Of a stretch of DNA of 64,000 nt, positions 63,025-64,000 are shown one piece after another (the first letter of the stretch is position 1; every line of letters begins with the position of its first letter). Source of the DNA: Paraburkholderia sp. Tr-20389 (GTDB lineage Bacteria > Pseudomonadota > Gammaproteobacteria > Burkholderiales > Burkholderiaceae). The stretch lies in the NCBI RefSeq assembly GCF_017104565.1, contig NZ_JAAGPD010000054.1, positions 1 through 64,000 on the forward strand. The letters are read 5' to 3'. A model generated the notes under the pieces. That model did not search any database and was not told where the DNA came from. It saw only the letters and a list, made by a program, of their open reading frames with translations. A program made the translations under genes and the position numbers.

Positions 63025-63262
63025 CAGTCCTCTGTAATGACACCCGGATCAACCCGCTTCGCTGGCCCTCTTACTCAGCCGCTCGCGATCTGGAAGCATG
63101 CGTAGGGCGGCATCACAGGCTGGACATCGGTTCAAACCCAGCCAGACAGTGGGAAAGTTTGCGCTTTGACGACACCTCAGTCTAGGGAAGCGGGATCGGT
63201 TATACAAGAAAAACTAGCGTAACAAAGTGTAACATTAGGCGGCGGCTAGGCTTGCGCTTCGG

Positions 63263-64000
63263 TCAGCCCAGCGAAAGGGTTTTGATCCGCCTCGGGGGAA
63301 CGGCGTGACTCACGTAATAGATAAACTGCACGTCCGAGACGGGGATACGCACCCGCGGTTCACCGGGGCAATTGTGGGCGGCGAGTTCAATTGCTAGCCC
63401 GTCCAGAGACATCAGTTCCCGGATCATCCTTTCCCCTCTTCGCAACTGGACATAGACGTCATCTCCGGCCTCGTATTTCTCGCCGGGTTCGACTAACACA
63501 TGCTCGCCGGGCCTGTAGCGCGGCGACATAGTCGCGTCGGTTACGGGGATGAGAAATGCCCCTGGATCGTCAGTCGCGATTGAAGCGTACTTCACGGAGC
63601 TCACGGGTTTTGAATCGCCAGCATACTGTTCCTCGTTTTCCAAAGACCGCGAGGTATCGACAACGAAAACAGGACGCGCTTTCGACGCGTCCAAACGGAC
63701 TGCCCGCGGATCCCCGCTGGGCGACGCCCGAGTTAGGGCCGCAGCGGCGGGCTCGATCCCGGGTTCCTCCTCGTTAGAGGGCCTGCGTCCAAACAGCAGA
63801 TACTCTGCGGTCGTATTCAAAGCGTTTGCCACCGCCTGGAGCCGCTCCCGTCTGGGCGCGGTACCCCCGGGCTCTCGTTCCCATTGCTGAATTGTTTGCC
63901 ACGCTCTGACACCGACCAGATCTGCCAATGCGTGCATGGACAAACCCGCCGCTTCCCGACACTCCCTTATTCGACTGTGGATACTAGCATATCTAGCATA
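63263..64000 (-). CDS. S24-family phage repressor (CI/LexA-like), 5' end outside window
   Basis: At least 246 residues are visible. The N-terminus reads SIHSRIRECREAAGLSMHAL followed by ADLVGVRAWQTIQQWERE, an HTH, and the frame stays open to the window edge, so the start is beyond 64000. The C-terminal half has the S24 peptidase fold: DATMSPRYRPGEHVLVEPG (catalytic serine region) and DVYVQLRRGERMIREL with the lysine position as arginine. The catalytic Lys is not evident, so cleavage is uncertain. It may belong to another prophage that extends right. Confidence 0.8.
   Translation of the reverse strand, partial: YARYASIHSRIRECREAAGLSMHALADLVGVRAWQTIQQWEREPGGTAPRRERLQAVANALNTTAEYLLFGRRPSNEEEPGIEPAAAALTRASPSGDPRAVRLDASKARPVFVVDTSRSLENEEQYAGDSKPVSSVKYASIATDDPGAFLIPVTDATMSPRYRPGEHVLVEPGEKYEAGDDVYVQLRRGERMIRELMSLDGLAIELAAHNCPGEPRVRIPVSDVQFIYYVSHAVPPRRIKTLSLG
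63984..64000 (-). repeat. Direct repeat TATGCTAG at the window edge
   Basis: CTAGCATA occurs twice (63984-63991 and 63993-64000), read on the minus strand as TATGCTAGATATGCTAG. It falls in or near the repressor's 5' end and could be a tandem operator. Confidence 0.4.

Overview
The window looks like a high-GC betaproteobacterial chromosome, most likely Paraburkholderia, Caballeronia or a close relative. This is an inference from GC-rich codon use, from gene families typical of that group (LhpA-type hydroxyproline genes, DUF190 proteins, PAS-AraC regulators, ligase-associated nuclease) and from a Burkholderiales-style siphophage. No rRNA, complete tRNA or CRISPR array was seen.

Region 1 (1-5.7 kb) is an oxalate-use locus: the 5' end of frc (formyl-CoA:oxalate CoA-transferase), a divergent sucC/sucD-like pair, a GntR-family regulator behind a small membrane ORF, an OxlT-type oxalate/formate antiporter and its 41-residue companion. 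Three copies of one near-palindrome (core TGATATATC) lie upstream of frc, sucC and the regulator operon, so the locus is probably one regulon. Region 2 (5.7-22.6 kb) is ordinary backbone: an RsbRD-type histidine kinase, an ABC-2 exporter, katE, an exonuclease/ATP-dependent DNA ligase pair, TetR, a methyltransferase, two DUF190 proteins around a TfoX-like protein, an MFS exporter, a large inverted-repeat element and aroQ. Region 3 (22.6-28.5 kb) is a trans-4-hydroxy-L-proline catabolic cluster: epimerase, three-subunit D-hydroxyproline dehydrogenase and divergent deaminase, with a PAS-AraC regulator.

The backbone breaks at about 28.87 kb, inside a response-regulator gene of which only the DNA-binding domain is left. 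Region 4 (28.9-34.3 kb) is an accessory patch with mgtC, a blc lipocalin, a tRNA 3'-end remnant and several orphan ORFs separated by gene-poor DNA.

Region 5 (about 34.3-61.3 kb) is a nearly complete prophage with a lambda-like tail and an HK97-type head. Read on the minus strand it runs: Cro-like repressor, ParB-like protein, replication O/P-like proteins, DUF1064 nuclease, small ORFs, BrnT/BrnA toxin-antitoxin, HNH nuclease, terminase, portal, ClpP-like protease, capsid, connectors, tail tube, G/GT frameshift chaperone, gp10-like protein, tape measure, tips M/L/K, a fused I-J tip protein, holin, SAR endolysin, nested Rz/Rz1 spanins and a DNA adenine methylase. On the plus strand are a CI-like repressor, a DUF7666 protein with an octapeptide solenoid, a 29-residue protein, excisionase and integrase. 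Repressor operators lie in the switch region, with a third copy ahead of the DUF7666 gene. The integrase lacks the first catalytic arginine of its family.

Region 6 (61.3-64 kb) holds small orphan ORFs, an outer-membrane beta-barrel protein and a LexA/CI-like S24 repressor cut by the window end, which may start a second element.
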